Origin: Aurantimonas marina | GTDB taxonomy: Bacteria > Pseudomonadota > Alphaproteobacteria > Rhizobiales > Rhizobiaceae | Assembly: GCF_017183135.1 (NCBI RefSeq) | Contig: NZ_JADDXW010000005.1 | Coordinates: 62,001-126,000 of the forward strand | DNA: 64,000 bases | Direction: 5' to 3' | The notes under the pieces: generated by a model | Databases searched by the model: none | Seen by the model: only the letters and a program-made list of their open reading frames with translations | What the model was told of the DNA's origin: nothing | Shown here: positions 16,120 to 24,951 of the stretch, piece after piece | Layout: each line of letters opens with the position of its first letter | Position numbering within the stretch: position 1 is the stretch's first letter | Made by a program: the position numbers and the translations under genes

Positions 16120-16359
16120 CGCAATATCTCCTGATGCGCTTCGCTGGCCTCCCCTTGCAGCCAATATGCGACCTGGAGCGTGATCGCGGTAGAGTCATTC
16201 CTGCATAGGTGCCTCCCGTTATTGCATTGCACAACGGCAGGGCGATTCATGTCTCGTTAACCTTTCGCGCCGCCCTCTGCGCGCCTATGGTCCCCGCCGT
16301 CGGCCGCGGGTCGCGCCATTTTTCACCCCGTCTTTACTCGTATCCTGCCAGAGCCTCCG

Positions 16360-18189
16360 ATGTTTCAGAATTTCGACCAGACCGCCGATTTCTCGCGCAG
16401 TGCCGAACGGGTCCGTCGGCTCCGCGCTGCTTTCGCAGAATCCGGCATCGACGGTTTCATCGTCCCGCGCGCCGACGAGTACCAGGGCGAGTATATCCCC
16501 CCCTCGGCCGCACGGCTTGAATGGCTGACCGGCTTTTCCGGCTCGGCGGGGGTGGCAGCCGTCTTCGCCGATCGCGCCGTGATTCTGGTCGATGGGCGAT
16601 ATACCTTGCAGGTCCGCTCCGAGATCGATCTTGCGGTCTTCGAGCCATTGTCGTCTGGCGAGACCTCGCTCGCCGACTTTCTCAAGGCCGCCGCGCCCGG
16701 CAAGCGGATCGGCTACGACCCGTGGCTGCATACGGTGTCGGAGATTCGCACGCTGACGGACGTGATCGAGGCGGCCGGCGGACATCTCGTCGCACTTCCG
16801 GCCAATCCGATCGACCGGATCTGGAATGATCGTCCTGCGCCCCCAAAGGCGCGGGCGGTCGTCCATCCAGAGCGCTTCGCCGGACGCCCAGCAACGGAGA
16901 AACTTTCCGATCTGGCCGGGCGGATTGGCGAGGCAAAGGCCGATGCCGCGCTTCTCACCGACCCCGCTTCGATCGCCTGGGCCTTCAACCTTCGCGGCGC
17001 CGACGTGCCGCACACCCCGCTGATGCTGGCCTTTGCCATCCTGCCCGCCGACGGCCGTCCGACCCTCTTCGTCGATCCGGACAAGCTCGGCGCCGAAATC
17101 CGCGCTTATCTTGCGGCGCTCTGCGCTCTGGCATTGCCGGAGGATTTCGAGCCGGCGTTGAAACGGGAGGCGGCTGGGCGCGCAATCGGTCTCGACCCGC
17201 AATTGGGCGCGGCGCGGCTGGCGACCATCGTCGAGGCGGCTGGCGGCACGCTCGTCGATATGCCCGACCCGGCGCGGTTGCCGCGAGCGATCAAGAATGC
17301 CGGCGAGATTGCCGGCTCACGGGCCGCTCACCGACGCGACGGCGCGGCGGTATCGAGCTTTCTCGCCTGGCTCGACCGCCAGCCGCCGGGAAGCCTCACC
17401 GAGATCGCCGCGGTCGAGCGGCTGGAAGCGTCGCGTGCCGAATATGGCGAACGGGACGGAAGCCCCTTGAAGGACATTTCCTTCGATACGATCGCCGGCT
17501 CCGGCCCGAACGGCGCGATCGTGCATTATCGCGTTAACCGGGGGAGCGACCGGCTTCTCGGGGAGGGCGAGCTCTTTCTGCTCGATTCCGGCGCCCAGTA
17601 CGAGGACGGCACCACCGACATCACGCGGACGATCCCGATCGGCCAGCCGAGCGCGGAGATGCGGGAAAAGTTCACGCTGGTGTTAAAGGGCATGATCGCC
17701 ATTGCCACGGCGCGGTTTCCCAAGGGCACGCGTGGCGTCGATCTCGATCCGCTGGCCCGGATCGCGCTGTGGAAGGCCGGCTGCGACTACGCCCATGGCA
17801 CTGGTCATGGCGTCGGCTCCTATCTCGCCGTGCATGAGGGGCCGCAGTCGATCTCCAGGCGCGGCATGGCGGTGCTCGAAGCCGGCATGATCCTGTCCGA
17901 CGAGCCGGGCTATTATCGTGAAGGCGCCTACGGCATCCGGATCGAGAATTTGATCCTGATCGAGCCCGCGACGGCCGTAGCGGGCGGCGATCTCCCAATG
18001 CATTCATTCGAGACATTGACCCTCGCGCCGATCGACCGCCGGCTCATCGAGCCGATGCTGATGAGCCGTGAGGAAATCGACTGGGTCGATACCTACCACG
18101 CAACCGTGCGGGCTGCGCTGACCGCCTTGCTGCCGGCTGCGGATCAGGACTGGTTGGAGGCAGCGACGCGTCCCGTCGACGCAGCATGA
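16360..18189 (+). CDS. Aminopeptidase P family protein (M24B, Xaa-Pro aminopeptidase)
   Basis: 609 residues: two creatinase-like N-terminal domains (about 15-310) and a C-terminal pita-bread catalytic domain. Metal ligands are visible as the two Asp in LLDSGAQYEDGTTDITRT, His in GTGHGVGSYLAVHEGP, and Glu in SDEPGYY and IRIENL. It removes the N-terminal residue from peptides with Pro in second place. The three-domain length matches the large eukaryote-like form common in alphaproteobacteria. ATG 16360 is clear. It appears monocistronic, with a 240-base upstream gap. Confidence 0.9.
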   Translation: MFQNFDQTADFSRSAERVRRLRAAFAESGIDGFIVPRADEYQGEYIPPSAARLEWLTGFSGSAGVAAVFADRAVILVDGRYTLQVRSEIDLAVFEPLSSGETSLADFLKAAAPGKRIGYDPWLHTVSEIRTLTDVIEAAGGHLVALPANPIDRIWNDRPAPPKARAVVHPERFAGRPATEKLSDLAGRIGEAKADAALLTDPASIAWAFNLRGADVPHTPLMLAFAILPADGRPTLFVDPDKLGAEIRAYLAALCALALPEDFEPALKREAAGRAIGLDPQLGAARLATIVEAAGGTLVDMPDPARLPRAIKNAGEIAGSRAAHRRDGAAVSSFLAWLDRQPPGSLTEIAAVERLEASRAEYGERDGSPLKDISFDTIAGSGPNGAIVHYRVNRGSDRLLGEGELFLLDSGAQYEDGTTDITRTIPIGQPSAEMREKFTLVLKGMIAIATARFPKGTRGVDLDPLARIALWKAGCDYAHGTGHGVGSYLAVHEGPQSISRRGMAVLEAGMILSDEPGYYREGAYGIRIENLILIEPATAVAGGDLPMHSFETLTLAPIDRRLIEPMLMSREEIDWVDTYHATVRAALTALLPAADQDWLEAATRPVDAA

Positions 18190-18244
18190 CAACTCCCTCG
18201 CCGCCCATTCTAGGGCGCGGTCGGGACTGCGTCGTCGTTTCGCC

Positions 18245-18724
18245 TCAGCGGCAGAGCCGCCGCTTGCCATGATACGGCTGGAAGGTTCCCGAGCGAGCGT
18301 CGAACGACCGGTACTTGGCCGCGCAATAGCGATACCACTCGCCTGTCCAGGCGGCCGGCCTGCCGCGGTAGTAGCGCGGGGCGGCCCGATAATAACGCGG
18401 TGCCGGGCGGTAGTAGCGCGGCTGGCTGGCGATCGCTGCGCCGATGCCGAGGCCCACGATACCGCCGATAATCGCCGCGCCGCCGGAACCGAGGCCCCGG
18501 TGGCGACGATAGTAACGGCGGTCACCACGGAAGCCACGGTGGCCGCCATACTGCCGGCCACCGCGATAATGTCGGCCACCGCCAAAGGACCCGCCGCCAT
18601 AGTGGCCGGCCTCGGCCTGCGATATCCCGACGAGCGGCGTGTTGGCGGGCACCGCGGCCGGGGCGACCGACAGCGCAAGCGCCAGTGCCAGGGATTTGAC
18701 TGCCAACGGTTTGAAGAAATTCAT
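18245..18724 (-). CDS. BA14K family secreted protein
   Basis: 159 residues. Signal peptide MNFFKPLAVKSLALALALSV with cleavage near AEA38. A Gly/Arg/Tyr/His-rich region follows, then a glycine-zipper-like hydrophobic segment (AAIIGGIVGLGIGAAIA) and repeated PRYYR-type motifs (RYYRPAP, RYYRAAP, RYYRGRP). The C-terminal BA14K motif reads EWYRYCAAKYRSFDARSGTF with a terminal Cys. BA14K is a lectin-like immunoreactive surface protein first known from Brucella, restricted to Hyphomicrobiales. ATG 18724 has AGGAGG at ideal spacing. Confidence 0.85.
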   Translation of the reverse strand: MNFFKPLAVKSLALALALSVAPAAVPANTPLVGISQAEAGHYGGGSFGGGRHYRGGRQYGGHRGFRGDRRYYRRHRGLGSGGAAIIGGIVGLGIGAAIASQPRYYRPAPRYYRAAPRYYRGRPAAWTGEWYRYCAAKYRSFDARSGTFQPYHGKRRLCR

Positions 18725-18944
18725 GTCGACCTCCTGCATTACCAATAGTTTAACACTTAGGTAACGATTGGGAAGCTGAACGGCTCCTGAACAAGATGGC
18801 CGCTCACGAAAGCGTGGTCGGGAACCTTGAACCGCCGGGAAGGCAATGGCCGTCAACACGGCCCCTTGCCGGCATCTTCTTGCGCGACAGGTGAAGCGCG
18901 TGGTGCTGTACCGCCACGCATAACTCGAAAGGCCGCCCGACATC

Positions 18945-19610
18945 ATGTCCGACAACCCGTCTTCATTCCCGCAAACGCCCCATTTGATCTATTTCGCCGA
19001 TCCCATGTGCTCATGGTGCTGGGGCTTCGCGCCTGTCATCGAGGCGATCGCCGAGCTCTATCCGGATTTGGCGATCCGCCTCGTCCTCGGCGGTCTCCGG
19101 CCGTTTACCGACAAACGCATGGACGCGAGCGCCAAGGCGGATATCCGCAACCATTGGGAGCATGTGCGCGACGCCTCGGGGCAGCCCTTCGACTTTTCCT
19201 TTTTCGAGCGGGACGATTTTGTCTACGACACCGAACCGGCCGCGCGGGCGGTCGTGGCGGGCCGTCAGCTCGGGCCGGAGAAGGCCATCGCACTCGAACA
19301 CAGGATCGCCCGGGCATTCTATGCCGAGAACCGCGATGTCACCGACTCCGAAACACTGGCCGATCTGGCGGCGGAATTGGGCTTCGATCGCACGGCATTT
19401 CAGGCGGCGTTCGCGCGGGAGGATACCAGGCAGGAAACGCTGGGCGATTTCGCCCTGTCCCAGCACGCCGGCGTTACCGGCTTTCCGACCCTCATCGCCG
19501 GGCCGCAGGCGGACGGCAATTATGCCCTCGTCACTGCGGGCTTTCAGCCGTCCGAGCCGGTCCTCGCCCGGGTAGGGTTGTGGCTCGAGCAGCAAAGAGC
19601 GGTGGCGTGA
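18945..19610 (+). CDS. DsbA family oxidoreductase (FrnE-like)
   Basis: 221 residues with a thioredoxin fold interrupted by a helical insertion. The active-site motif CSWC (C22-C25) sits in YFADPMCSWCWGFAPVIEA, and the cis-Pro loop is GVTGFPTLI. There is no signal peptide, so it acts in the cytoplasm, as FrnE-type proteins do in oxidative-stress and disulfide handling. It is divergent from the BA14K gene and has its own ATG at 18945. Confidence 0.8.
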   Translation: MSDNPSSFPQTPHLIYFADPMCSWCWGFAPVIEAIAELYPDLAIRLVLGGLRPFTDKRMDASAKADIRNHWEHVRDASGQPFDFSFFERDDFVYDTEPAARAVVAGRQLGPEKAIALEHRIARAFYAENRDVTDSETLADLAAELGFDRTAFQAAFAREDTRQETLGDFALSQHAGVTGFPTLIAGPQADGNYALVTAGFQPSEPVLARVGLWLEQQRAVA

Positions 19611-19776
19611 GGAAACTCGGCTTGACGATCTGCTCGCGATAAAATCGAAGCAGGGATTCGGATTTCCCGAGCATGCCGCTTGCCGTCTTCCCTCCTGGCC
19701 GGCCATTGTCTTCCGGGTGGGGGCTCTCTACCTCCAAACGCAGCGAACGCGCACACAGCCACAGCGGAGACGATCC

Positions 19777-20064
19777 ATGTCCACTTCAGGTCCCGGCCGG
19801 CAAGGCCCCAATCGCATGCTCGACGAGTTCGCGCGGATGATGACCGACGCCGCCGGTGCTGCCCAAGGGGTGCGGCGCGAGGTTGAGACGGTGTTCCGGG
19901 CGCAAGGCGAGCGCTTCCTCAACCAGATGGACCTCGTCCAGCGCGAGGAATTCGAGGCCGTTCGCGATATGGCGGCGAAGGCGCGCATGGAAAACGAAGT
20001 CCTGAAGAAGCGGCTCGATGACCTTGAGGCACGCGCTCCCAGTGCCAAGCCGAAGGCCGGCTGA
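19777..20064 (+). CDS. ubiK: Ubiquinone biosynthesis accessory factor UbiK-like (BMFP domain)
   Basis: 95 residues, almost all helix. The pattern NRMLDEFARMMTDAAGAAQG, then FLNQMDLVQREEFEAVRDMA and a coiled coil (MENEVLKKRLDDLEARA), is the BMFP/YqiC family. UbiK binds UbiJ and lipids and supports late ubiquinone synthesis in E. coli. In alphaproteobacteria the function is inferred by homology. ATG 19777 has GGAGAC upstream. Confidence 0.8.
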   Translation: MSTSGPGRQGPNRMLDEFARMMTDAAGAAQGVRREVETVFRAQGERFLNQMDLVQREEFEAVRDMAAKARMENEVLKKRLDDLEARAPSAKPKAG

Positions 20065-20341
20065 CAGGTTCTCCACAGGCAATCAACAGGTTGCAAACAA
20101 CCTTTGGTCGAACCGGATTATCCTTTGCCGAGAGTCGCTTAAGACTCCCGGCGAGGCCCTTCTCCTGGGTGCCCAAATCGATTGATGGTGAATATTTGGT
20201 TAACGCCCCTTAGCGCGAGGACTCGCGGTCTATATGCTGATTCATAAGGGTGATTCGACGCTGTGCGGTGGCGGTGTCATCCCTGCGGGGCGGCTTGGCG
20301 GCAATCGGCATCCCCGCCGAATTGGATACGGGGACGTTGAC

Positions 20342-20842
20342 ATGAGTCTGATTGAATTTGCCTCTTTGAGGCAATCTCATCCGGTCGATATGATCGAATG
20401 GGTCGCTGCGGCGCGGGAATGGGCGTTCGAACGCTCGGGCGACGACGAGATCGCGGTGGCGGTGGCCGGAGTCTGGACCGATTACTCGGTTTCGTTCTCC
20501 TGGCTGGAGAATATCGAGGCGCTGCATTTGGGTTGCGCCTTTGACCTCAAGATACCCGCGCATCGTCGCTCCGAAGTGCTCCGGCTGCTGGCGTTGATCA
20601 ACGAGAAGCTACTCGTCGGACATTTCGACCTTTGGCAGCAGGAAGGGGCGGTGATGTTCCGCCATGCGCTGTTGCTATCAGGCGGCGCCGAACCGACCAG
20701 TCAGCAGGCCGAACGGATGCTGGCGACGGCGCTGGAAAGCTGCGAGCGTTTCTATCAGGCGTTTCAGTTCGTCGTGTGGGCCGACAAGATGGCTGACGAT
20801 GCACTGGCTTGCGCGATTTTCGAGACCGAAGGCGAGGCCTGA
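20342..20842 (+). CDS. Cytoplasmic YbjN domain-containing protein
   Basis: 166 residues without a signal peptide. The single YbjN-like domain spans about 12-160: HPVDMIEWVAAAREWAFER, then YSVSFSWLENIEALHLGCAF, and LLALINEKLLVGHFDLW. Similar genes stand directly upstream of proC in many Hyphomicrobiales. ProC starts 2 bases after its stop, so the two are an operon. YbjN proteins are related in fold to type III secretion chaperones; the partner here is unknown. Confidence 0.8.
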   Translation: MSLIEFASLRQSHPVDMIEWVAAAREWAFERSGDDEIAVAVAGVWTDYSVSFSWLENIEALHLGCAFDLKIPAHRRSEVLRLLALINEKLLVGHFDLWQQEGAVMFRHALLLSGGAEPTSQQAERMLATALESCERFYQAFQFVVWADKMADDALACAIFETEGEA

Positions 20843-20844
20843 GC

Positions 20845-21660
20845 ATGACGGGCGGGCCGGACCGCATCCTGCTTCTGGGCGGCGGCAATATGGGCGCGGC
20901 GCTGCTCGGCGGCTGGCTGGAGAGTGGCTTGGAGTCGTCGCGCGTGCTTGTCGTCGATCCGAAGATCGGGGACGCCTTGCGCCAGTTGATCGACCGCCAC
21001 GGCGTCCGCCATGCGACAAGCGTGCCGGATGAGGCGTTCGATGTCGCGCTGCTGGCGATCAAGCCGCAGATGATGGGCGAGGCGCTGCCGTCGCTACGGG
21101 CCGCGCTGAAGCCTGAGAGCCTCATCGTGTCGATCGCCGCCGGCACGAGCGTTGCGGCCATCGAGACACGGCTTGGCGAACGGCCCGTGGTGCGCGCCAT
21201 GCCGAACACGCCGGCGCTGATCGGCCGGGGCATCACGGGTGCCTACGCCAATGCGCGAGTCGAGGCCGCGGGGCGCGCCGTTGCGGACGGTCTCCTGTCG
21301 GCGAGCGGCCCGGTTGAATGGGTCGACAGCGAGGCCCTGATCGACGCGGTCACCGGTGTCTCGGGCAGCGGCCCGGCCTATGTGTTCTATCTCGCCGAAT
21401 GTCTGGCGAGAGCCGGCGGGGCGGCCGGACTGCCGGCCGAACTCGCGATGCGGTTGGCGCGGCACACGATCGCCGGCGCGGGCGAGTTGATGATCCGGTC
21501 AGAGGATACGCCGGAAAAATTGCGCCGGAACGTCACGTCGCCGAATGGCACCACCCAGGCCGCGCTCGATGTCTTAATGGCGGACGACGGTTTGGCCGCT
21601 CTGATGCTGCGGGCCGTACAAGCCGCGCGTGACCGCGCCGAGGCACTGTCGAAGGAGTAG
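20845..21660 (+). CDS. proC: Pyrroline-5-carboxylate reductase
   Basis: 271 residues. N-terminal Rossmann fold with ILLLGGGNMGAALLGGWL, then IKPQMM, VRAMPNTPALIG and the C-terminal dimer domain with the ProC signature VTGVSGSGPAYVFYLAE and TSPNGTTQAAL. It catalyses the last step of proline synthesis, NAD(P)H-dependent reduction of pyrroline-5-carboxylate. Starts 2 bases after the YbjN gene and is followed 4 bases later by the CsaA-like gene. Confidence 0.95.
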   Translation: MTGGPDRILLLGGGNMGAALLGGWLESGLESSRVLVVDPKIGDALRQLIDRHGVRHATSVPDEAFDVALLAIKPQMMGEALPSLRAALKPESLIVSIAAGTSVAAIETRLGERPVVRAMPNTPALIGRGITGAYANARVEAAGRAVADGLLSASGPVEWVDSEALIDAVTGVSGSGPAYVFYLAECLARAGGAAGLPAELAMRLARHTIAGAGELMIRSEDTPEKLRRNVTSPNGTTQAALDVLMADDGLAALMLRAVQAARDRAEALSKE

Positions 21661-21664
21661 GCGA

Positions 21665-22024
21665 ATGGCGACACGTAAGGGTCCGGCGCCGGAAATCGGC
21701 TTCGACGATTTCATGAAGGTCGATATCCGCGTCGGCACGATCGTAGCGGCGGCGCCGTTTCCCGAAGCGCGCAAGCCGGCGTTTCGCCTGACCATCGACT
21801 TTGGCGCGCCGATCGGCCGCAAGAAATCTTCCGCTCAGATCACAGCGCATTACGAGGCGGAGGCGCTGGTCGGCCGGCAGGTGCTCGCCGTCGTCAATTT
21901 TCCGCCCCGGCAGATCGGCCCGATGATGTCGGAGGTGCTGACCCTCGGCGTACCGGACGCGGCTGGCGAGGTCGTGCTGCTCGGGCCGGGCCATAAAGTG
22001 CCCGACGGCGGCCGGATGTTCTGA
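21665..22024 (+). CDS. CsaA-like tRNA-binding domain protein
   Basis: 119 residues, a stand-alone EMAPII-like OB fold: DDFMKVDIRVGTIVAAAPFP, FGAPIGRKKSSAQIT, VNFPPRQIGPMMSEVL and the Leu/Gly-rich end. CsaA proteins bind tRNA and show chaperone activity linked to protein export. Third gene of the ybjN-proC-csaA operon. Its stop lies only 6 bases from the stop of the convergent histidine kinase gene. Confidence 0.85.
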   Translation: MATRKGPAPEIGFDDFMKVDIRVGTIVAAAPFPEARKPAFRLTIDFGAPIGRKKSSAQITAHYEAEALVGRQVLAVVNFPPRQIGPMMSEVLTLGVPDAAGEVVLLGPGHKVPDGGRMF

Positions 22025-22030
22025 GTGGGG

Positions 22031-23485
22031 CTACGCCGGCACGCGAATGAGCGCCCGCAGGCCGCCGAGATCGCTGTCTGACAGGAGGATGTCGCCGCCG
22101 TGGCTGCGGGCGATGTCGCGGGCGATCGCAAGGCCGAGGCCGGTGCCGCCGCTGTCGATGTTGCGTGCGGTGTCGAGGCGCACGAACGGCTTGAACACTT
22201 CCTCGCGCTGCTCGGCGGCGATTCCGGCGCCGTTGTCCTCGACCGTGATGGTCAGCCAGCGTCCCTCATGGCTGGCGCACACACGGATGCGGTCGCCATG
22301 GCGCAAGGCGTTGGTGACGACGTTGGTCACCATGCGGGTGAAGGAATCCGGCCGCACCGCGAGGCGGGGATCGCCGGCGATCTCCACCGCGATCTGCTTA
22401 CCCTTCAATTTGGCTTCGGTCCGGAATTTTCCGAGCACCGGGACCAGATCGAGTTCACCGACCTCCTCGGCCGCCTCGTCCTTGGCAAAGGCCAGATAAC
22501 CCTCGAGCATCCGCTGCATTTCGTCGACGTCGGCGTTCAACTCGTCCTGGTCTTCGCCTTCGCCGAGCAGGGCAAGTTGCAGCCGGAAGCGCGTCAGGAT
22601 GGTCCGCAGATCGTGGCTGACGCCGGTCAGCATGGCCGTGCGCTGTTCCATCTGCCGCTCGATGCGATCGCGCATCTGGATGAAGGCGAGTGAGGCGCGC
22701 CGAACCTCCGAGGCGCCGCGCGGGCGGAAATTCGGCGGCATCGGTTGGCCGCGCCCAAAACCCTCGGCCGCCGCTGCCAGAGCCTGGATCGGGCGAATCT
22801 GGTTGCGCAGAAACAGGATGGCGATGATCATGAGCACCAGCGAGGTGCCGACCATCCAGACCAGGAAAATATGGGTGTTCGAGGCGTAGGCCGAGTTACG
22901 GGGCGCGAACACGCGCAAAACCTTGCCGTCCAGCTGGATGCGAACTTCGACGATCTTGGATTGGCCGACCGTGTCGATCCAGAAGGGGCGCCCGATCCGT
23001 TTGGTGATCTCTTCGCTGAGGATGCCGTCGAGGATGTTGAAGAACGGCTTCGGAGCAAGGGCGGGCAACGGTTCGGGCGGCAGCACCGAAACATTGAGGC
23101 CAAGCCGGTCGCGGGCGATCCCGATGACCCGCGAATAGTTGCTCCCCGGCGGCTGCGCTTCGACGAGGTCGGTGATCGCTGCGATGTCGCGCACCACGGC
23201 GGTCGACAGCCGATGGGTCACGAGCTGCCAGTGACGCTCCATGAACACCACCGTCACCACGCCCTGCAGCAGGACCACCGGCGCGATGATGATGATCAGG
23301 GAGCGTGCGTAGAGCCCCTTCGGCATGAAGTGCTGGGTGATGCGCGGAATGGGCCGCAGGAGTCCGCGCCAGATGTCGATCGTCGGCAGCTTGTCCCACC
23401 GCCAGCGCGGTGGCCACGCGTGGCGCCGGATGAGCGTGCGGAACCGCCACCGGCGTTTTTGGATGAGGCGTTCGATCGAGGTCAC
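22031..23485 (-). CDS. EnvZ-type sensor histidine kinase
   Basis: 484 residues. A basic N-terminus, membrane segment 1 (SLIIIIAPVVLLQGVVTVVFM), a periplasmic domain of about 140 residues, membrane segment 2 (LVWMVGTSLVLMIIAILFL), HAMP, then the kinase core. The H-box reads GVSHDLRTILTRFRLQL; the usual Pro after HDLRT is replaced by Ile. N-box NVVTNALRHG, G-boxes VEDNGAGI and GGTGLGLAI. It should phosphorylate the response regulator encoded directly upstream (12-base gap). Organisation MarR-regulator-kinase is typical of Hyphomicrobiales. Confidence 0.9.
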   Translation of the reverse strand: MTSIERLIQKRRWRFRTLIRRHAWPPRWRWDKLPTIDIWRGLLRPIPRITQHFMPKGLYARSLIIIIAPVVLLQGVVTVVFMERHWQLVTHRLSTAVVRDIAAITDLVEAQPPGSNYSRVIGIARDRLGLNVSVLPPEPLPALAPKPFFNILDGILSEEITKRIGRPFWIDTVGQSKIVEVRIQLDGKVLRVFAPRNSAYASNTHIFLVWMVGTSLVLMIIAILFLRNQIRPIQALAAAAEGFGRGQPMPPNFRPRGASEVRRASLAFIQMRDRIERQMEQRTAMLTGVSHDLRTILTRFRLQLALLGEGEDQDELNADVDEMQRMLEGYLAFAKDEAAEEVGELDLVPVLGKFRTEAKLKGKQIAVEIAGDPRLAVRPDSFTRMVTNVVTNALRHGDRIRVCASHEGRWLTITVEDNGAGIAAEQREEVFKPFVRLDTARNIDSGGTGLGLAIARDIARSHGGDILLSDSDLGGLRALIRVPA

Positions 23486-23497
23486 GGCCAGTCGGCC

Positions 23498-24223
23498 TCA
23501 GTCTGTGTTCAGGCGATAGCCGATGCCGCGCACCGTCTGTAGCCACAAGGGGTTTGCCGGATCGCTTTCAATTTTTCGGCGCAGGCGGTTGATCTGGACG
23601 TCGACGGTACGTTCACCGACATCGGTCTCGTCGCCGAGGAGATCCTGACGCTGGATCGTCTCGCCCGGATTGCCAGCGAACTGCGACATCATCTCCTGCT
23701 CGCGTTCGGTCAGGCGGATGACCTCCGGGCCGCGTTTCAATTCGCGGCGTGACAGCGTGAAGGTGAACGGGCCGAAACGCACATGTTCCAGCTTTTGGAT
23801 CGGCGCCTGGCTCCCGCGTCGCAAGATGTTGTTGATGCGCAGAAGCAGTTCGCGTGGATCGAACGGCTTCGGCAGATAATCGTCGGCGCCGGCCGCCAAC
23901 CCTTCGATCCGCTGCTCGGTCTCCGAGCGCGCCGTCAGCATCAGCACCGGCGACTGGCGGTCGACGCGGAACGAGCGCACCAGCTCGATGCCATTCTCGC
24001 CTGGCATCATGACGTCGACGATCAAAAGATCGAAGTCGAGCCCCTCGAGGATGCGCCGGGCCTCCCTGGCATCGGCCGCCACCGAGACGCGGAAATTCTG
24101 CTCCGACAGGAACCGCGACAGCAGCGAGCGGATGCGACGGTCGTCGTCGACGACGAGAATATGGGGGGCGTCGTCTCCCAGCGATGTCATCTCGCCCGAA
24201 GTCTCCCCGGCGAACTCGTTCAT
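23498..24223 (-). CDS. petR: OmpR-family response regulator, PetR-like
   Basis: 241 residues. Receiver domain about 20-135 with acidic pocket DDD at 26-28 and phospho-acceptor D70 in LLIVDVMMPG; conserved Lys in YLPKPFDP. A winged-helix DNA-binding domain follows (DVGERTVDVQINRLRRKIE, TVRGIGYRL). The MarR-regulator order matches petP-petR of Rhodobacter capsulatus, where PetR is an essential OmpR-type regulator. ATG 24223 overlaps the MarR stop by 4 bp; ATG 24190 is an alternative. Kinase partner is downstream. Confidence 0.85.
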   Translation of the reverse strand: MNEFAGETSGEMTSLGDDAPHILVVDDDRRIRSLLSRFLSEQNFRVSVAADAREARRILEGLDFDLLIVDVMMPGENGIELVRSFRVDRQSPVLMLTARSETEQRIEGLAAGADDYLPKPFDPRELLLRINNILRRGSQAPIQKLEHVRFGPFTFTLSRRELKRGPEVIRLTEREQEMMSQFAGNPGETIQRQDLLGDETDVGERTVDVQINRLRRKIESDPANPLWLQTVRGIGYRLNTD

Positions 24224-24768
24224 AGCGGGTCTTTCCAATTGATACCTTGCTTCGCGAACCACTCCCGCGTCGCCGGCCGGTCCGCCGCCATCTGTCTGAG
24301 AAAGGCGCCGATCGGCGCGGCGTCCGAGGGCGCCGCGTCGCTCAGCGCGGCTTCGATCCGGCGCGCCTGGGCTCGCGAAAGCTCCAGCGTCAGCTCGCGT
24401 CCCTTCACGGTCGGATAGAGACAGCGCTGCCGACGATCCTCCGCCCCCGGCATCTGACGGATGAAGCCATCGTCGATGAGCTGGCGCAATACCCGCGATA
24501 GCGATTGCTTGGTGATCTGCAGCAGATCGAGGAGATCGGTGATGGTCATGCCGGGGGCGCGGTTGACGAAATGCAGGATCCGGTGATGGGCACGCCCGAA
24601 CCCGTAGCGGGCCAGAATTGAATCGGCATCGGCGGTGAATTCGCGATAGGCGAAAAACAACAGCTCGATCATCCGGAAGTCCGGATGTCCGAAGGTCGGC
24701 AGGGGCTCCCGCACAATGGCTTCGGCGGCATCGTCCGTGCGCACATCGGGGGTCAGGGCAGCATCCAT
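24220..24768 (-). CDS. petP: MarR family transcriptional regulator, PetP-like
   Basis: 182 residues. Winged-helix domain centred on MTITDLLDLLQITKQSLSRV and LIDDGFIRQMPGAEDRRQRC, the MarR wing. The N-terminal helix FRMIELLFFAYREFTADADS and C-terminal helices make the dimer interface. It overlaps the downstream OmpR-type regulator by 4 bp, as in the PetP-PetR pair. Its target genes cannot be read from the sequence; autoregulation is plausible. It is divergent from ilvE. Confidence 0.8.
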   Translation of the reverse strand: MDAALTPDVRTDDAAEAIVREPLPTFGHPDFRMIELLFFAYREFTADADSILARYGFGRAHHRILHFVNRAPGMTITDLLDLLQITKQSLSRVLRQLIDDGFIRQMPGAEDRRQRCLYPTVKGRELTLELSRAQARRIEAALSDAAPSDAAPIGAFLRQMAADRPATREWFAKQGINWKDPL

Positions 24769-24951
24769 AATTTAGGTCAGCACCATTGACGTAATTTCCT
24801 TCCATTGTTACACCGGACAGCGAAGAGTGGAAACCGTCGCTGTTCAGCCATACAGGGACCGGAGACATTGACGCGGCTCCACCCCTCGGCCAACAGTCGA
24901 CTGCCGCCAGACGATGATAGGGAGGACGCCGGAACAGGCGTCGCGAGCACC

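Noticed and set aside
20128-20151. Hairpin around GAGTC-GCTTAA-GACTC after ubiK as a terminator
   Set aside because: Only a 5-bp core stem and no T run; could be chance.
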